NCBI GenBank assembly: GCA_012960835.1
Contig: DUAL01000258.1
Span: 4,063 to 12,971 of the forward strand
Length of the DNA: 8,909 bases
Source of the DNA: Flavobacteriales bacterium
GTDB taxonomy: Bacteria > Bacteroidota > Bacteroidia > Flavobacteriales > BACL11
Direction of reading: 5' to 3'
The notes under the pieces were generated by a model. That model searched no databases and was not told the origin of the DNA. It was given only the letters and a program-made list of their open reading frames with translations. Shown one piece after another: positions 1 through 6,820 of this stretch. The position numbers were made by a program, and so were the translations under genes. Position 1 is the first letter of the stretch, and each line of letters begins with the position of its first letter.

Positions 1-339
1 AAAAAAGCAAAGCAAGAAGTTAAGATTCCTACTGTAAACTTTATGGTAATTACAGGAATGGCTATCACACCAGATATGGATATGAAGGCTGAAATATCTG
101 ATGGAGAGGAAGGGGTTCTTATGCGACAAAAAATTAAAGAAAAAGGTTTGAAGATTTCTTTTGATTTTGGCACGCAAGTTCCCAAAGAAATGAAAAAATT
201 AATAGTAGAAGCTCGCACATTACATTCTATGACTGATGCAGTGAATGTATTGACAAAACAGGGTTGGGAATTTTCTGGTTCTGATATTCAAACGGATGAA
301 AATGTAACTTACTATTATTACTACATGCAAAGGAAATAA
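1..339 (+). CDS. Unrecognised protein, C-terminal part (5' end outside window), DUF4177-like ending
   Basis: The reading frame is open from the first base and ends at TAA 337-339, so this is the last 112 codons of a longer gene. The first internal ATG at 43 is probably not the true start, because in-frame coding continues upstream of it. The visible part is charged and soluble-looking, with no membrane segment. Its end holds a 'DAVNVL..QGWEF' stretch (GWEF encoded at 262-273), then a polar turn and a run of five tyrosines before the terminal MQRK. That resembles the end of small DUF4177-type domains ('LN.LG..GWELV ... YYLKR'), which are also found in short secreted proteins of Bacteroidota. 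This similarity is from memory of the pattern, not from a search. Function is unknown. The gene converges on uvrB, with a hairpin between them. Confidence 0.7.
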   Translation, partial: KKAKQEVKIPTVNFMVITGMAITPDMDMKAEISDGEEGVLMRQKIKEKGLKISFDFGTQVPKEMKKLIVEARTLHSMTDAVNVLTKQGWEFSGSDIQTDENVTYYYYYMQRK

Positions 340-361
340 TTTTTCTCTTTCATAAAGAATA

Positions 362-391
362 AAACCCAAGTGCGAGCTTGGGTTTATTTTT
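362..391. terminator. Bidirectional intrinsic terminator between convergent genes
   Basis: A perfect 9-bp stem, AAACCCAAG (362-370) paired with CTTGGGTTT (377-385), encloses a 6-nt loop. On the + strand it is followed by ATTTTTT. On the - strand it is followed by TTTTATTCTTT. It sits 22 bp after the stop of the + strand gene and overlaps the uvrB stop codon (384-386), so it can end transcription from both sides. The U-tract is good in the + direction and weaker in the - direction. Confidence 0.8.
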
Positions 392-2375
392 TGCTTTTTA
401 GTAGATTTTTTAGCTCAAACAATTCATCTCTAAGGTCTTTTGCCCTTATGAAATCAAATTCTTTTGCAGCAGTTTCCATTTTAGTTTTAGTTTGGTTGAT
501 TGCTTTCTGCAATTGCTTTTTTGATATATTTTCAATATCTAACTTTCTTATTTCTTCTGCATCAACTGAATAAGGATTTAGCTTTTTTACAAGGGCACTT
601 TCTGCTCCTTTCGCTATTTGAGTAGGGGTGATGTTATGTTTTTTATTATACTCTTGTTGTCGTTTTCTTTTCTTCAAGTTATCATTTATTGTCCTTTGCA
701 TGGAGTTGGTTATTCTATCGGCATACATAATAACCAATCCGTTTAGGTTTCGTGCAGCCCTTCCAGCTGTTTGTATCAAAGCTTTTTCTGAGCGCAAGAA
801 TCCTTCTTTATCCGCATCCATTATAGCTACCAAGCTTACTTCTGGAAGATCCAATCCCTCTCTTAATAGATTTACCCCTATCAATACATCAAACACTCCC
901 TCTTTTAATCCACTTATAATTTCTACTCTTTCCAAAGTGGGCACATCCGAATGAATATACCGGCATTTAATGCTAAATTTACCTAAATATTTAGTGAATT
1001 CTTCAGCCATTCTTTTCGTTAAGGTGGTAACTAAAACCCTTTCTCTTTTTTCAATTCTGATTCGAATTTCCTCTAATAAATCATCAATTTGATTACCACT
1101 TGGACGAACGCTAATTTCAGGATCGAGCAAGCCAGTTGGGCGGATGAATTGCTCTACAATTACACCATTGCATTTTTCAAACTCATAATCTCCAGCAGTT
1201 GCACTTACATAAATAGTTTGGTTACACATTAATTCAAACTCCTCAAATTTTAAAGGGCGATTATCTAGGGCTGCAGGAAGGCGAAAGCCATGCTCTACCA
1301 AGGTTTCTTTTCTTGATCTGTCGCCACCGAACATTGCTCTTACTTGAGGTAAACTAACATGACTCTCATCAATTACTGTAATAAAATCATCTGGGAAATA
1401 ATCCAACAGACAAAAAGGACGTGTACCTGTTGATCTTCCATCAAAATATCTAGAATAGTTTTCAATGCCAGAACAATATCCTAATTCTTTTATCATTTCC
1501 AAATCAAATTCTGTTCGTTCTTTTATTCGCTTTGCTTCCGTTTTAAGTTCTAAATTTTGAAAATGTTCTATTTGCGCTACCAAATCATCTTGAATAATAG
1601 AAATAGCTGACTGTATCTTATCTTTTGAAGCCACAAAAATACTTGCCGGATAAATACGAATTTGAGAAATATTTTCAAAAACATGCCCATTTTCTGGGTT
1701 AATACTTTCAATTTCTTCAATCTCATTTCCAAAGAAGTGAATTCTAAAAGCAATATCGGTATAAGCAGGATAAATATCAACCGTATCTCCTTTAACTCTA
1801 AAATTTCCTCTTTCAAATTCCGCTTCTGTTCTACTGTAAAGTGCTGTTACCAATTTTTGTAACAAATGATTTCTGCTTATCAAATCACCAGAATTTATTT
1901 CAATCATTCCAGCATTGAAATCTTCTGGATTTCCAATGCCATATATACAACTTACAGAGGAAACCACAATAATATCTTTCCGCCCAGAAAGCAGGGAAGA
2001 GGTTGTGTTTAGGCGTAATTTTTCAATCTCCTTATTTATCGAAAGATCTTTTTCAATATAAGTTCCTGTACTAGGTATGTATGCTTCCGGTTGATAATAA
2101 TCGTAATAGGATACAAAATATTCTACGGCATTGTTTGGGAAGAATTGTTTGAATTCACTGTAAAGTTGAGCCGCCAAAGTTTTGTTATGACTAAGCACTA
2201 AAGTAGGCCGATTGACCTGCTTAATTACATTTGCTATTGTAAAGGTTTTTCCAGAACCTGTTACGCCAAGTAAGGTTTGGAATTCTTCCCTGTCCATTAA
2301 ACCATCTACTAATTGTGTAATAGCTTTTGGTTGGTCGCCTGTTGGAGAGAATTTGGAAACTAATTCAAAGTTCAT
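384..2375 (-). CDS. uvrB: UvrABC excinuclease subunit B
   Basis: UvrB is the damage-verifying helicase-like subunit of cytoplasmic nucleotide excision repair. UvrA loads it onto lesions, and it then recruits UvrC for the two incisions. The 663-residue length is normal for the family. The N-terminus has the family's F-x-P-T-G-D-Q-P signature (residues 9-16), which supports this start. Walker A is GVTGSGKT (37-44). The tyrosine-rich beta-hairpin that clamps DNA begins at YYDYYQP (90-96). Walker B is DESH (336-339), and helicase motif VI is QTAGRAARN (535-543). The C-terminal UVR domain (about 628-660, with FDFIRAKDLRDEL) is intact and should contact UvrC and UvrA. It is the last gene of the - strand operon, beginning 3 nt after the DUF349 stop. 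No SOS-type operator is apparent before it, so it is probably co-transcribed with the genes upstream. No defect is seen. Confidence 0.98.
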   Translation of the reverse strand: MNFELVSKFSPTGDQPKAITQLVDGLMDREEFQTLLGVTGSGKTFTIANVIKQVNRPTLVLSHNKTLAAQLYSEFKQFFPNNAVEYFVSYYDYYQPEAYIPSTGTYIEKDLSINKEIEKLRLNTTSSLLSGRKDIIVVSSVSCIYGIGNPEDFNAGMIEINSGDLISRNHLLQKLVTALYSRTEAEFERGNFRVKGDTVDIYPAYTDIAFRIHFFGNEIEEIESINPENGHVFENISQIRIYPASIFVASKDKIQSAISIIQDDLVAQIEHFQNLELKTEAKRIKERTEFDLEMIKELGYCSGIENYSRYFDGRSTGTRPFCLLDYFPDDFITVIDESHVSLPQVRAMFGGDRSRKETLVEHGFRLPAALDNRPLKFEEFELMCNQTIYVSATAGDYEFEKCNGVIVEQFIRPTGLLDPEISVRPSGNQIDDLLEEIRIRIEKRERVLVTTLTKRMAEEFTKYLGKFSIKCRYIHSDVPTLERVEIISGLKEGVFDVLIGVNLLREGLDLPEVSLVAIMDADKEGFLRSEKALIQTAGRAARNLNGLVIMYADRITNSMQRTINDNLKKRKRQQEYNKKHNITPTQIAKGAESALVKKLNPYSVDAEEIRKLDIENISKKQLQKAINQTKTKMETAAKEFDFIRAKDLRDELFELKNLLKSKK

Positions 2376-2378
2376 GAA

Positions 2379-4295
2379 TTAGTGTTGTGCAATTATTTTC
2401 AGTTTTTCTTTTAAGAGTTCTACTTCTTTTTGTGCTGATTCAATTTTATTTTCTACTTCTTTTTTAAGGGAATCATTGCTTTTGCTTTTCCCAAAAAAGG
2501 AGATGTTGTTTTCGTATTGTGTAATTATTTTCTTTACATCATCCATCTTAGTTTTGATAATTTCTTTTTCTTTTATTAATCTGGACTGATTTCCGTTTAT
2601 TGCAGTTATTTTATTGATGAATTTTTCTTTTTCAATATCCTTTTTTTCTAACTTAATAACATCATAATGCTTGTTTAACATCTTTTCAAAGTCTTGGTCA
2701 ATACTTTGTTTTTTGAAAGGAACAAAACCACATTTTTTCCACTCTTTTGAAAAGTTATTTAATGTTTTAAAATCTTTCTTTCCATCATTAGAAGGACTAA
2801 ATTTTTCTACTTCTTTTAGTACTTTTTGCTTTGCTAATAGGTTTTGCTCTTTTGTTTTATCTAAATCTTTGAAATGTGCTTTTTTGTCATTAAAAAAGCC
2901 GTTACAAGCCGTTTTGAATCTTTTCCAAAGTTTGTCCGATATTTGTTTGGGAGCAAATCCAGAATTCTTCCAATCTTCTTGCAACTTTATAAGTTTCTGT
3001 GTTGTTTCTTTCCAATCCGTACTTTCTTTCAATGCTTCCACTTTTTCACAAATTACAGTTTTTGTTGCGATAACTTTTTCCGTATCTTCTTTTTTGTTTT
3101 TGTAGAAGTCATTTTTCTTTTTATAAAAGTTATCCAAGGAAGATCTTAAATATTTCCATGCTTTTGTATTGTCTTTTTTGTTTAATCTCCCAATTGCTTT
3201 CCACTTCTCATTTAAAACTTTACTTTCTTCAATTAGTTTTTGCCAAGCTTGATGTGATGTAGGAATGTCCTTTGTTAAGTCGTCAATAGCTTTGCAAATG
3301 CTATTTTTTTCTGCTAACCTTTTATCGGTTTCTTCTTTTTTATGAAGGAAGTAATCATTTCTTTTTTTGTGGAGTACTTTTGTTGCTGTCTGGAATCTCT
3401 CCCAAATACTTTCTCTTTGCTCTTTTTTAACCGGACCAATATTTTTCCAATGTTCGTGAAGCTGTTGCAAACTCTCATGCATTTTATTTAAAGAATTTTC
3501 CACTTTTAATGCTTCTGCTTTTTCGCAAATCATGGTCTTTTCTTCAAAATTCCTTTTGAAATCTAAATCTCTTAGGTCGTTATTTATTTTGATATAATCA
3601 TAAAAAAGCTCCACATGATGATGGTAACTTTGCCAAAGATTATTGTTTTCGACAATAGGGACATAACCAATGCTTTTCCATTTTTCTTGTAAAGCCCTAA
3701 ACTGCTCAAATGTTTTTTTAATCGATTCTTCTTGTTTTGTCAAATTATCAATATCCTTAATTATTTGTCTTTTTTGAAGCAGGTTCTTTTCTTCTTGTTC
3801 CTCTTTTTCCTTTCGCATTTTGGCTTTCGCCCATTTAAAGGAATTGTAACATTTTCTAAACGCTATTTCCAAAGGATGAAGAGTAGATTTTTTTGGTTTT
3901 TCTTTCGATTCTTCTATATCTTCTATATCTTCTGTGTCGCCTTCCTTTACTAGCAGTTCCACTATCTCACCAGAAACATCTGGTGAAATTTTTACCTCCA
4001 CTTCTGGTTGTATTATTCTGCTAGCTGAAACGGTTTCTGCAATGCTTCTTCTTTCTACTTTTTCCTTTTGATGTTGTTTTAGTTTTAGGTAAAAAAGAGT
4101 CCTTACTTCCTCCACTTTTTTAGATACCGAAAGGATGTTGTTATTTGATGAAAGAATATGCATTTCTTGAATTAATTCTTCCATACTAAATACGGAAAGA
4201 TCCCTTTCATTTTCAGCTTTCAATTCTCCATTAGTTGAAGTTTCAGTTACATCAATTTCAACAATTTCTTCTTCTTGTTTTTCGTTTTCGTCCAT
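2379..4295 (-). CDS. DUF349 repeat protein (five repeats, coiled coil)
   Basis: A 638-residue, lysine- and glutamate-rich soluble protein with no signal peptide or membrane segment. After an acidic N-terminus (1-30) and a low-complexity linker (about 118-136, EDIEDIEE), it carries five DUF349 units with the core W-K-x-x-G at residues 206, 283, 365, 442 and 519. The spacing is 77, 82, 77 and 77 residues. Units 1-4 have a second tryptophan exactly 15 residues later (221, 298, 380, 457); unit 5 has Gln534 there. Each unit looks like a helical bundle with long charged helices. The C-terminus (about 572-635) is a coiled coil around a YENNISFFGKSKS turn, which I recall as typical of Bacteroidota members. 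The biochemical function of DUF349 is not known to me; a scaffold or nucleic-acid or ribosome-associated role would only be a guess. The gene lies 18 nt after aroE and 3 nt before uvrB, and a promoter-like sequence at 4317-4347 may give it extra expression. Confidence 0.92.
   Translation of the reverse strand: MDENEKQEEEIVEIDVTETSTNGELKAENERDLSVFSMEELIQEMHILSSNNNILSVSKKVEEVRTLFYLKLKQHQKEKVERRSIAETVSASRIIQPEVEVKISPDVSGEIVELLVKEGDTEDIEDIEESKEKPKKSTLHPLEIAFRKCYNSFKWAKAKMRKEKEEQEEKNLLQKRQIIKDIDNLTKQEESIKKTFEQFRALQEKWKSIGYVPIVENNNLWQSYHHHVELFYDYIKINNDLRDLDFKRNFEEKTMICEKAEALKVENSLNKMHESLQQLHEHWKNIGPVKKEQRESIWERFQTATKVLHKKRNDYFLHKKEETDKRLAEKNSICKAIDDLTKDIPTSHQAWQKLIEESKVLNEKWKAIGRLNKKDNTKAWKYLRSSLDNFYKKKNDFYKNKKEDTEKVIATKTVICEKVEALKESTDWKETTQKLIKLQEDWKNSGFAPKQISDKLWKRFKTACNGFFNDKKAHFKDLDKTKEQNLLAKQKVLKEVEKFSPSNDGKKDFKTLNNFSKEWKKCGFVPFKKQSIDQDFEKMLNKHYDVIKLEKKDIEKEKFINKITAINGNQSRLIKEKEIIKTKMDDVKKIITQYENNISFFGKSKSNDSLKKEVENKIESAQKEVELLKEKLKIIAQH
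3912..3938 (-). repeat. Three 9-bp tandem units in the DUF349 gene linker
   Basis: On the + strand, TTCTATATC occurs at 3912-3920 and again at 3921-3929, followed by a diverged copy TTCTGTGTC at 3930-3938. The units encode the acidic E-D-I / E-D-I / T-E-D linker before the first DUF349 repeat. Copy changes would stay in frame, so this is a likely site of linker-length variation between strains. Confidence 0.7.
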
Positions 4296-4313
4296 TTTTT
4301 AATTTAGATTATT

Positions 4314-5042
4314 TTACAAATTTATGCTTAAATTCCATATTTTCCAACTCTTTTCGGCTTGAAGATACAGCATCTGTTTTCCGTTTTTTATTTGCGCTCC
4401 TTTGGCCATTCCTTTTTTTAAGAATTGACTCTCTTCTGGATTATATACTAAATCGTAAAGTAAATGTTTCGTATTGATTGCATTATATGGTAAATCAGCA
4501 AAAGTATCCGCATTAGGATACATCCCTAAGGGAGTAGTGTTAATAATAATGTCATTTTTTTGTATTACTTCTTCTGTAATGTCTGCAAATTTTAGCATTA
4601 AGTTTCGGCTAAAAATACTAAAATTAATATCTCTTTTATAAAATACAAAGGCTATGGCTTTAGATGCTCCACCATTTCCCAGAATAATGGCATTATTTCT
4701 GCCATTAAGCAATGGGGTGATACTCTCTTCAAACCCAAAAATATCGGTGTTATGACCAATTAATTTATTTCCATTAATTTGAATTGTATTTACCGCCCCA
4801 ATTTCTTTTGCATCCTCTGTTAGCTCATCTAATATTGGGATTACTTTTTCTTTGAAAGGAATTGTAATGTTCAACCCTTTTATATTTTTTTTCTGAATTA
4901 ACTCTCTTAAACAGGAAATATCATTTATCTCAAAATTTAGATACTGAGAATCTTTAATTCTTTCTTTTGAAAATTTCTTTTGAAAATATTGCTGAGAAAA
5001 AGAATGAGAGAGGTTTTCACCTATAAGCCCATAGGTTTTCAT
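4314..5042 (-). CDS. aroE: Shikimate dehydrogenase (NADP+)
   Basis: AroE reduces 3-dehydroshikimate to shikimate with NADPH, the fourth step of the shikimate pathway to chorismate and the aromatic amino acids, in the cytoplasm. The N-terminal substrate domain shows S-H-S (12-14, shikimate carboxylate binding), N-I-T-I-P-F-K (58-64, with catalytic Lys64), A-V-N-T (83-86) and G-H-N-T-D (96-100, with catalytic Asp100). The cofactor domain has the glycine-rich loop G-N-G-G-A-S (122-127), S-R-N (145-147, at the place of the N-R-T NADP contact), N-T-T-P-L-G-M (168-174) and Y-D-L-V-Y-N-P (196-202). The 242-residue length is at the short end, as is common in Bacteroidota. The start ATG overlaps the stop of the upstream DUF368 gene (ATGA, 5039-5042), which points to translational coupling. 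All expected catalytic residues are present. Confidence 0.97.
   Translation of the reverse strand: MKTYGLIGENLSHSFSQQYFQKKFSKERIKDSQYLNFEINDISCLRELIQKKNIKGLNITIPFKEKVIPILDELTEDAKEIGAVNTIQINGNKLIGHNTDIFGFEESITPLLNGRNNAIILGNGGASKAIAFVFYKRDINFSIFSRNLMLKFADITEEVIQKNDIIINTTPLGMYPNADTFADLPYNAINTKHLLYDLVYNPEESQFLKKGMAKGAQIKNGKQMLYLQAEKSWKIWNLSINL
4317..4347 (-). promoter_or_regulatory. Candidate internal promoter for DUF349 gene and uvrB
   Basis: On the - strand, TAAATTTG (4324-4317) matches the Bacteroidota -7 consensus TAnnTTTG exactly. A TTG (4347-4345) lies 20 nt upstream, within the usual spacing for the -33 element. It sits over the last codons of aroE and would start RNA about 15 nt before the DUF349 ATG at 4295. 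In A/T-rich DNA such matches arise by chance, so this is a prediction only. Confidence 0.45.
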
Positions 5043-5941
5043 GCTGCTTTTTTAGGAGAAAAACTTTCCAAACCCCATACGACAACAATTCCAAAAACAA
5101 TTAAAGCAAAAGCAATAAGAGTTTCTTTCTCGGTAATATTTGGAAAATACCAATGGTATTCGAGTACTTTCTCCTTTCCATCAATAATCATGCTTTCTGC
5201 TATTTTTTTCCAAGGCCAAATGATATTTAAAGATCCCAAAATAAAGCCAGTTAAAAGGGCAAGGGTGGCATCTTTATGATGTTTCAGTACCCAAGCCAAA
5301 GCATGCGAAAAACTCATTAGCCCCACAGCTGATCCGATAATGAATATAGCTAATAAATAATTTAATTCGGTAATTGCAGTAACCATCAGTAGTTCATAGT
5401 TCCCCATCAAAATAAGAATAAAGGAACCAGAAAGTCCGGGCAACATCATGCCACTAATTCCTATTATTCCACAAATAAATACAAAAAATAGATTGCTGTT
5501 TTCTGTAGCTGGAGTTATAAATGATAGTGATATAGCAATAGCAGTTCCTACAACCAATGCAATTATACTTTGTATTTTCCACCTTTTTACTCGCTTGCCA
5601 ACAAAATATACAGATGCTACAATTAAACCAAAAAAGAATGCCCAAATTAAAATTGGGTAATTGGTAAATAGGAATTTGAACAAATTGGCAATACTAAAAA
5701 CACTAGCCACACTTCCACCAAAAACTGCTAATAGAAAATAAAAGTTGGTGTGCTGAATAAATCTTTTAATATCAAGGGAGATAAGCAGTTTTAGGGCTTT
5801 TAGATCAAATGATTTGAGGGAGTTGATTAACTCTTCATAAATTTCAGTAATTAGTGCTATTGTTCCACCAGAAACGCCAGGAATAACATTTGCAATTCCC
5901 ATTGCGATCCCTTTAAGAAATAGAATAAAGTAATGTCGCAT
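5039..5941 (-). CDS. DUF368 membrane protein, probable undecaprenyl-phosphate translocase
   Basis: A 300-residue polytopic inner-membrane protein. DUF368 proteins (PopT-type) have been reported, together with DedA proteins, to return undecaprenyl phosphate across the cytoplasmic membrane so the lipid carrier can be reused for cell-wall and surface-polymer synthesis. The sequence shows the family's two related loops, one per half: A-N-V-I-P-G-V-S-G-G-T (17-27) and M-L-P-G-L-S-G-S-F (166-174). This fits an internal duplication. Hydrophobic segments lie at about 67-84, 88-114, 123-142, 152-180, 194-220, 226-243 and 272-291. The C-terminus ends with a short lysine-containing tail. The ATG follows the comA stop codon directly (TAAATG), and its own stop overlaps the aroE start, so it is translated within a coupled array. 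The family assignment is firm. The transport role is carried over from other members and not shown here. Confidence 0.93.
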   Translation of the reverse strand: MRHYFILFLKGIAMGIANVIPGVSGGTIALITEIYEELINSLKSFDLKALKLLISLDIKRFIQHTNFYFLLAVFGGSVASVFSIANLFKFLFTNYPILIWAFFFGLIVASVYFVGKRVKRWKIQSIIALVVGTAIAISLSFITPATENSNLFFVFICGIIGISGMMLPGLSGSFILILMGNYELLMVTAITELNYLLAIFIIGSAVGLMSFSHALAWVLKHHKDATLALLTGFILGSLNIIWPWKKIAESMIIDGKEKVLEYHWYFPNITEKETLIAFALIVFGIVVVWGLESFSPKKAA

Positions 5942-6706
5942 TTACTTCTTTTTTATGTAGTCAAAGAAAGTATCTGCTCTTAATCCTATTCGTAAAGTTT
6001 CCAATGGTATTACTTCATCCCAGGAAATATTACCTAAATTTACATTCGAACCTAACAGCTTAATAAACCAAACTTGCTGTGTTTTTCTTGGTGCTTCCCA
6101 AAGGATATTCTCACAAGGTATTTCGGTTAATATCTCGTCAATCAAGTCAGAACGCACATCCCCCCCTTTATTGTAAATTCCTACATTTCCTCCTTCTCTG
6201 GCTTCTGCTATTACCTTCCAAGCGCCAGCCTTTAATTCTTTTTGCATGAGCTGAATCCATTTATATGGAGCTATTAACTTGTTTTCATCTTTTGATCCTA
6301 CTTCAGAAACCACTTTAAATTCTTTTGCTAAATCTTTTATGTAATTGCATTTATCTTCATGTGATATATCTATGCTTCCATCAGAAACTTCACACATTTC
6401 AATATTCCAATTTCTGAGTAACTGCTTATATTCTTCAAACATGCCCCTTATAATAAATGCTTCAAATAGTGTTCCTCCTATATAAACCATCAATCCAGCC
6501 TCTTTGTAGAGGTCAATTTTGGCTCTAACATGAGGGGAAATAGCAGAAGTACCAAAACCTAATTTAACGATATCAGTATGAGGGCCGCACATATCAATAA
6601 AATTTTTGGTATCATTGATACTCAATCCCCTATCCATCATCATGGTTAAGCCATTTTCTCTTGGCTTTTGTGTCCTTTCAGGAATATCTGTTAAAAAGAA
6701 GTTCAT
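5942..6706 (-). CDS. comA: Phosphosulfolactate synthase family protein (ComA)
   Basis: ComA-family enzymes are TIM barrels that add sulfite to phosphoenolpyruvate to give (2R)-phospho-3-sulfolactate, with Mg2+. In methanogens this begins coenzyme M synthesis; some bacilli use it for sulfolactate, and plant HSA32 belongs to the same family. Visible family blocks are V-K-L-G-F-G-T (47-53), Y-I-G-G-T-L-F-E (75-82), C-E-V-S-D-G-S (105-111), S-E-V-G-S-K-D (134-140; Lys139 lies where the proposed catalytic lysine is expected), E-A-R-E-G-G-N-V-G-I (168-177) and L-W-E-A-P-R-K-x-Q (202-210). The 254-residue length is normal. It is the first gene of the - strand operon, about 17 nt from a predicted start site. 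No comB or comC lies nearby, so the fate of the product is unknown. A G7 run (coding strand) at 6166-6160 is notable, but the frame is intact. Confidence 0.93.
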   Translation of the reverse strand: MNFFLTDIPERTQKPRENGLTMMMDRGLSINDTKNFIDMCGPHTDIVKLGFGTSAISPHVRAKIDLYKEAGLMVYIGGTLFEAFIIRGMFEEYKQLLRNWNIEMCEVSDGSIDISHEDKCNYIKDLAKEFKVVSEVGSKDENKLIAPYKWIQLMQKELKAGAWKVIAEAREGGNVGIYNKGGDVRSDLIDEILTEIPCENILWEAPRKTQQVWFIKLLGSNVNLGNISWDEVIPLETLRIGLRADTFFDYIKKK

Positions 6707-6729
6707 GTAATTAGTCGTATTAATTTTTA

Positions 6730-6737
6730 CAAAGATA
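6730..6737 (-). promoter_or_regulatory. -7 promoter box for the comA operon
   Basis: The - strand reads TATCTTTG, a full match to TAnnTTTG. It is 23 nt before the comA ATG, which predicts a leader of about 15-18 nt. No clear TTG lies 17-23 nt upstream, so the -33 element is weak or absent. Confidence 0.5.
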
Positions 6738-6757
6738 AAAATATAAGATTATTGTTT

Positions 6758-6765
6758 TAGTTTTG
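6758..6765 (+). promoter_or_regulatory. -7 promoter box for glmM
   Basis: TAGTTTTG is a full match to TAnnTTTG, 23 nt before the glmM ATG, the mirror image of the comA arrangement. The place where the -33 contact would fall overlaps the comA -7 box. No TTG is present there. Confidence 0.5.
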
Positions 6766-6781
6766 CAGCAGCAAATCAAGA

Positions 6782-6820
6782 ATGAATAATGACTTTAATA
6801 AAATCAATTTCAGGGATTAG
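6782..6820 (+). other. Possible 12-codon leader ORF overlapping the glmM start
   Basis: An ATG at 6782-6784, 7 nt before the glmM ATG and in another frame, opens a 12-codon ORF ending at TAG 6818-6820. It could reduce or couple initiation at glmM, or be chance. There is no Shine-Dalgarno sequence to favour either ATG. Family conservation of the SISGIRG N-terminus shows that 6789 is the glmM start. Confidence 0.2.

Larger units (their letters stand above)
6730..6765. repeat. Imperfect dyad spanning both divergent promoter boxes
   Basis: CAAAGATAAAA (6730-6740) and TTTTAGTTTTG (6755-6765) are inverted repeats matching at 9 of 11 positions around a 14-nt A/T-rich centre. Each arm contains one -7 box. 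Part of the symmetry follows from having the same promoter box on both strands, so an operator function is only possible. Confidence 0.4.

Noticed and set aside
2671..3105. Phenylalanine- and serine-rich open frame opposite the DUF349 gene
   Set aside because: The composition is the complement of lysine- and glutamate-rich coding sequence (AAA and GAA give TTT and TTC). It has no start context or family match.
2379..4295. DNA-level tandem repeats behind the DUF349 units
   Set aside because: The units share only a few fixed residues. The DNA is not visibly repeated, apart from the short 9-bp linker units, so this is an old protein-level duplication.
5942..6706. A coenzyme M pathway, as ComA would suggest
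   Set aside because: No comB, comC or later genes are nearby, and the other genes point to Bacteroidota rather than a methanogen.
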